Positions 5,174-7,800 of a stretch of DNA of 7,800 bases are shown piece by piece. The position numbers and the translations under genes were made by a program. The stretch's first letter is position 1, and the number at the start of each line of letters is the position of its first letter. Origin of the DNA: Actinomycetes bacterium. Its GTDB lineage: Bacteria > Actinomycetota > Thermoleophilia > BMS3ABIN01. Location of the stretch: the NCBI GenBank assembly GCA_021790075.1, contig JAJYIN010000099.1, forward strand, positions 1 through 7,800, read 5' to 3'. The notes under the pieces are model-generated. The model was given only the letters and a program-made list of their open reading frames with translations, ran no database searches and had not been told where the DNA came from.

Positions 5174-6769
5174 GTGGCAAGTCTTTCCTACCAAAAGAAT
5201 CCACGCCGCGAAAAGAAGTGGAGCGGCATCCTGTTACTGGGCGGCATCCTGGTTTGTGCCCTGGCCCTGCGGCTTCTCAGGGCCAGTTCCGACAGCCTCT
5301 GGTATGACGAGCTCTATTTCATCTGGGCCAGTAAACACTCGCTGGGCCCGATGATCAATGAGGTGCTGGCCTCGGGGCACCCGCTGGGATATTTCCTGGT
5401 GGAGCATTTCTGGGTCAAATTGGGCTCGGGTGAGGTCTGGGACCGCCTGGTTTCCCTGACTGCCGGGATGGTCACCGTCGGACTCATATATCTGACGGGG
5501 AAGGAGCTCTTTTCCCGCCGCGCCGGCTTGCTGGCGGCGGCCCTTGCCGCGGTCTCGCCTTTCCTGATCTGGTATTCCGCTGACGCGACGGACTATTCCT
5601 TCCTCATCGCGGCTTCGATGGCCTCTTTCCTATTCCTCATCCGGAGCATCAACCGGGGCGGCTGGACCAACTGGGGCTTGTACGTCCTTTTCACTTATCT
5701 GGCCCTGTTTTTCCATTATTACGCCGTATTCCTGCTGTTGGCGGAGCCACCCGTCTACTTCCTCTTGCGGCGGCGCGGCCTGCGTCCCTGGCTGTTGAGC
5801 CAGGGTATCCTGGTTTTGTTACTGATTCCCTGGACGCTTCTCAACCAGGGAGCAAGTTCCTGGGTTTACCTGACCTTCCCTGATTTGAGATCACTGATCG
5901 GCTCGGTGGGAAAAGCATGGCTGGTGCTGCTGGAGGGTTACCGTCAGGAATCCGAGGGCGGCGCCGCCGTGATGGAGCTGAGCAACCTCAAAGTCGTTCT
6001 TTATCCGCTCATTTACCTTGCTTTTCTGGGATTATTCCTGCTGGCGCTGCGCCGGAAGACAGTCATCAACCGGAAACATCTGGCGCTGGTGGTTTTTTCC
6101 GTCGTGCTGGTATTGGGTCCCGCAACGGTGCAGGTCGTCAACAGCGATTATGTCGGCGGCCGTTTCGTCGCCATGGCTGCGGCGCCTCTACTGCTCCTGC
6201 TGGCCGGCGTCCTGGCGACCCAGAGCCGGAGGATAGTCATGCTGGCAGGGTTGTCAGCCATCGCGGGACTGCTGGGCTTCACCATCCTGCAGCAGACCCA
6301 TTCCTTCCATCATGACTGGCGGGGCATCATGGCGACGATCCGGGCCAACGCCGGACAAGACGACCAGATACTTTGCTTCCCTCTCTATCACTGTGTCGTC
6401 GCTGAAGATTTCTACCTCCACAACCAGGTCCCCTTGAGGGGCGGCATTCTTGCCAATAAACAGACCTATATCTACCGGAAGGACAATATGTGGAACGGCT
6501 ATGCGGGTTCATCCATGCCTCCCGACCTGATGAATGACCAGGAGTTGGCCAGCTGGCTGTCCCGGGATCTGTCCGGGGTCGACAGGGTCTGGCTCATCGG
6601 CGGCGTGGGATCGCTGGGTTACTATCCCTCAACTGCTGGGATCGAACGGAACCTGCCCCCCGGTTGGCGGCTGAAGAAGGATTGGCGGTTCGATCCGCTG
6701 GAAGTCAGGCTCTATGAGCGGTGTGGCGGCTCGGAGGCTCCGGACTGCCCGGCAGTGGGCGGCGCCTAG
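5174..6769 (+). CDS. Family-39-type membrane glycosyltransferase
   Basis: A 531-residue polytopic inner-membrane protein that fits the PMT/ArnT-like GT-C superfamily. These enzymes transfer sugars from polyprenyl-phosphate donors to proteins, lipids or cell-wall glycans on the outer face of the membrane. A hydrophobic helix at about 17-35 leads to the first outer loop with SLWYDELYF (D45, E46), the typical acidic catalytic-site motif. About ten more hydrophobic segments follow to residue 372, including an aromatic FFHYYAVF segment (179-186). GGRFVAMAAAPLL (328-340) corresponds to the R-[FY] helix common in the family. Residues 373-531 form a soluble C-terminal domain containing HDWRGIMATIR (380-390). 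The start is GTG 5174; no ATG or Shine-Dalgarno is nearby. The gene is divergent from the regulator-kinase operon and appears monocistronic. The acceptor and sugar cannot be predicted from sequence. Confidence 0.87.
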   Translation: MASLSYQKNPRREKKWSGILLLGGILVCALALRLLRASSDSLWYDELYFIWASKHSLGPMINEVLASGHPLGYFLVEHFWVKLGSGEVWDRLVSLTAGMVTVGLIYLTGKELFSRRAGLLAAALAAVSPFLIWYSADATDYSFLIAASMASFLFLIRSINRGGWTNWGLYVLFTYLALFFHYYAVFLLLAEPPVYFLLRRRGLRPWLLSQGILVLLLIPWTLLNQGASSWVYLTFPDLRSLIGSVGKAWLVLLEGYRQESEGGAAVMELSNLKVVLYPLIYLAFLGLFLLALRRKTVINRKHLALVVFSVVLVLGPATVQVVNSDYVGGRFVAMAAAPLLLLLAGVLATQSRRIVMLAGLSAIAGLLGFTILQQTHSFHHDWRGIMATIRANAGQDDQILCFPLYHCVVAEDFYLHNQVPLRGGILANKQTYIYRKDNMWNGYAGSSMPPDLMNDQELASWLSRDLSGVDRVWLIGGVGSLGYYPSTAGIERNLPPGWRLKKDWRFDPLEVRLYERCGGSEAPDCPAVGGA

Positions 6770-7056
6770 TCGTGTTCATACGCGGCTTCGATTTCAGATT
6801 CGTCTTCCTCGTGGATGTTTGTTATTACGCAACAACATGCGTAATGAATCCGATAATTACTCCTCCCGCCACGCCAATACCTATGATTGGCAAATTGCAG
6901 TTCTGCCGGCCGCCGCCAAAAGACTCTGTTGACGATAAAATTCTTCGCTCAGAGTCCGAACCCTGTTTGGTGTCAGGATTTTCGGCGCGGAAAATGACGC
7001 GCTGGACGGCGGATTGTCATAGACAGTGTCCGGCACGCAGCGCCTGCCGCTGAACG
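6770..7056. other. Intergenic region, no gene recognised
   Basis: No credible ORF is seen on either strand; open frames here show no family features. The stretch holds several inverted repeats: 6824-6845, GACTCTG/CAGAGTC (6922-6928 with 6950-6956), ATTTTC/GAAAAT (6978-6983 with 6990-6995) and CAGCG/CGCTG (7038-7042 with 7048-7052). No clear T-rich terminator follows the glycosyltransferase. It reads as decayed or noncoding sequence. Confidence 0.5.
6824..6845. repeat. Perfect 8-bp inverted repeat
   Basis: ATTACGCA (6824-6831) and TGCGTAAT (6838-6845) flank a 6-bp centre, in a locally AT-rich stretch 55 bp after the glycosyltransferase stop. It could be an operator or a recombination-site relic. 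The 8-6-8 layout is like a tyrosine-recombinase core, but the inner bases do not match dif. Confidence 0.5.
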
Positions 7057-7347
7057 CTACGGACCGGGATAATTGTAGTTCGTGCCGCAGGCGTCATTGG
7101 CCGAGGCCTGGACGGTGACCTTGAAGTAAGCGACACCCTCCGGCACGTAGTAATCGAGCTGACTTGTGACAGAACCGCCTGGAGCTATGTCGCCGAGACT
7201 TGACGGCAGCGCCGTCATGACCGTGACGCCTTCGGTGGCCGGAGAACCCGTGATGGATGCGTTAAAGGCATCGGCGCCCGACGCATTGCTCACGCTGTAC
7301 CCAAGCGAAAGCTTTCGTTCCAGATAATCAGCGTAGCTTGCCCAGAA
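7057..7347 (-). pseudogene. 3' remnant of a secreted beta-sandwich repeat protein gene
   Basis: The minus-strand frame ends with TAG at 7059-7057. It reads back through a segment typical of extracellular Ig-like/CARDB-type repeats: an ASYADY start, then SVSNASGADAFN, a run of Thr/Ser/Gly-rich strands, GDIAPGGS, YYVPEGV, and a final ACGTNYNYPGP. Repeat-like character begins near 7347. Upstream the frame turns basic and stops at a TAG (7389-7387). GTG 7293 would give only a 78-residue product and would cut off the first strand. No ATG, ribosome binding site or signal peptide is present. This fits the last domain of a much larger surface protein whose 5' part has been lost by deletion or rearrangement. 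A 12-bp palindrome, CGAAAGCTTTCG (7306-7317), lies inside it. Assignment to a domain type is by pattern only. Confidence 0.6.
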
Positions 7348-7637
7348 TGCTCTTCTTTTTTGTTGGTGGCCGGTCTGGTGCCGGTTCTAGAGTAGATGAC
7401 GTGCTGAGGGAGGCGGCAGAGCTGGCCCGGCGGCTGGTAGAAGAGGCGGCAGATAGCAAAAATGTGGTCAAGAAAAGTCCTATTCGCAAGGAAGATCAAA
7501 CGGACGGACGAATTAGGCTATGGGGAAGAGCCCCGGGCCAGGAAAGATTTCGCCGAGAACACCTCTGCCAGATGGGGAAACTGTGCAAAACGCTTTCTTT
7601 GACCGGAGGTTCAGACCATGAAAGTAGAGTATTTTGA
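7347..7637 (+). CDS. Doubtful small ORF upstream of the DUF2283 gene
   Basis: A 96-residue frame from ATG 7347 (a TTG at 7338 is also in frame) to TGA 7635-7637. It overlaps the next gene by 20 nt. Its middle part (VDDVLREAAELARRLVEEA) looks like an amphipathic helix, but the rest is basic and low in secondary-structure character. No Shine-Dalgarno precedes it, and its 5' end lies at the edge of the pseudogene on the other strand. It does not look like the DUF4258 partner often found beside DUF2283 genes. I treat it as probably non-coding. Confidence 0.2.
   Translation: MLFFFVGGRSGAGSRVDDVLREAAELARRLVEEAADSKNVVKKSPIRKEDQTDGRIRLWGRAPGQERFRREHLCQMGKLCKTLSLTGGSDHESRVF
7605..7610 (+). promoter_or_regulatory. 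Strong ribosome binding site of the DUF2283 gene
   Basis: GGAGGT lies 7 nt before ATG 7618, an ideal Shine-Dalgarno. It fixes the start and contrasts with the missing or weak sites of the other genes in the window. Confidence 0.85.
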
Positions 7638-7800
7638 AGATACCGATACGCTCTATATCGAATTTCGCAAGCCGCAGACAGCAACCGAAACTCGCGACCT
7701 GGACGAAAATACATTGATTGATGTAGGCCCGGACGGGCGGGTTAGCGGCATTGCTATTGAACATGCCAGTGAACAAACCGATGTTTCACAGCTACTGCTT
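7618..7800 (+). CDS. DUF2283 family protein (5' part)
   Basis: The frame opens at ATG 7618 and runs off the end of the window after 61 codons. The product begins MKVEYFEDTDTLYIEF, continues with ETRDLDENTLIDVGPDGRVSGI and then IEHAS. This is the DUF2283 pattern: a short beta-rich protein of about 60-80 residues, so only a few residues are probably missing. The function is unknown. Family members often sit beside a DUF4258 gene and have been discussed in a toxin-antitoxin-like setting. No such partner is seen upstream here; one could follow downstream. The AT-richer codon use and strong ribosome binding site differ from the genes before it, which suits an accessory gene. Confidence 0.88.
   Translation, partial: MKVEYFEDTDTLYIEFRKPQTATETRDLDENTLIDVGPDGRVSGIAIEHASEQTDVSQLLL

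Noticed and set aside
6821..6848. Possible dif (XerC/XerD) site
   Set aside because: The 11-6-11 spacing fits, but the inner arm bases are GCA/TGC rather than the expected AA/TT and the arms do not match known XerD half-sites.
1..7800. CRISPR array, insertion-sequence ends or rRNA genes
   Set aside because: No regularly spaced repeats, transposase reading frames or rRNA-like sequence are visible.

Overview
The window is about 60% GC over most of its length, codes densely up to about 6770, and uses GTG and TTG as well as ATG starts. It looks like a chromosomal segment from a free-living high-GC bacterium. Class I two-subunit fumarase, NarL-type two-component genes, a family-39-type membrane glycosyltransferase and a secreted beta-sandwich repeat fragment would suit an actinobacterial or Chloroflexi-like lineage, but this assignment is weak and nothing here fixes the phylum.

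Layout. (1) 1-465, plus strand: the 3' end of a fumarate hydratase beta subunit. (2) 466-779: intergenic region and leader with a good sigma-70-type promoter (608-636), an upstream inverted repeat (549-574) and a large leader hairpin. (3) 780-1511, plus: an orphan response regulator with a receiver domain, a helical linker and a LuxR-type HTH. (4) 1512-1959: no protein gene. It holds a promoter-like sequence with no ORF behind it, several hairpins and a strong bidirectional terminator (1797-1838), which together suggest an unannotated RNA of about 190 nt. (5) 4734 to 1960, minus: a two-gene operon of a NarL-family response regulator and a 699-residue histidine kinase. The kinase carries two six-helix membrane modules and a second, degenerate dimerisation domain after its ATPase domain. 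(6) 4735-5173: divergent intergenic region with a promoter for each side. (7) 5174-6769, plus: a polytopic family-39-type glycosyltransferase with an apparently near-leaderless promoter. (8) 6770-7617: a looser accessory region with inverted repeats, the 3' remnant of a secreted beta-sandwich protein gene (minus) and one doubtful small ORF. (9) 7618-7800, plus: the start of a DUF2283 gene with an ideal ribosome binding site.

How the genes may work together. The minus-strand pair is a self-contained two-component system: the kinase senses a signal within or near the membrane, then phosphorylates the NarL-type regulator at Asp58. The plus-strand regulator (780-1511) has no adjacent kinase and converges on the kinase gene, so it may be a second output of that kinase or respond to one elsewhere. 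The glycosyltransferase is divergent from the operon and could be a target through the shared intergenic region, but no experimental link can be read from sequence. The most unusual items are the duplicated kinase architecture and the candidate small RNA between the convergent regulatory genes.
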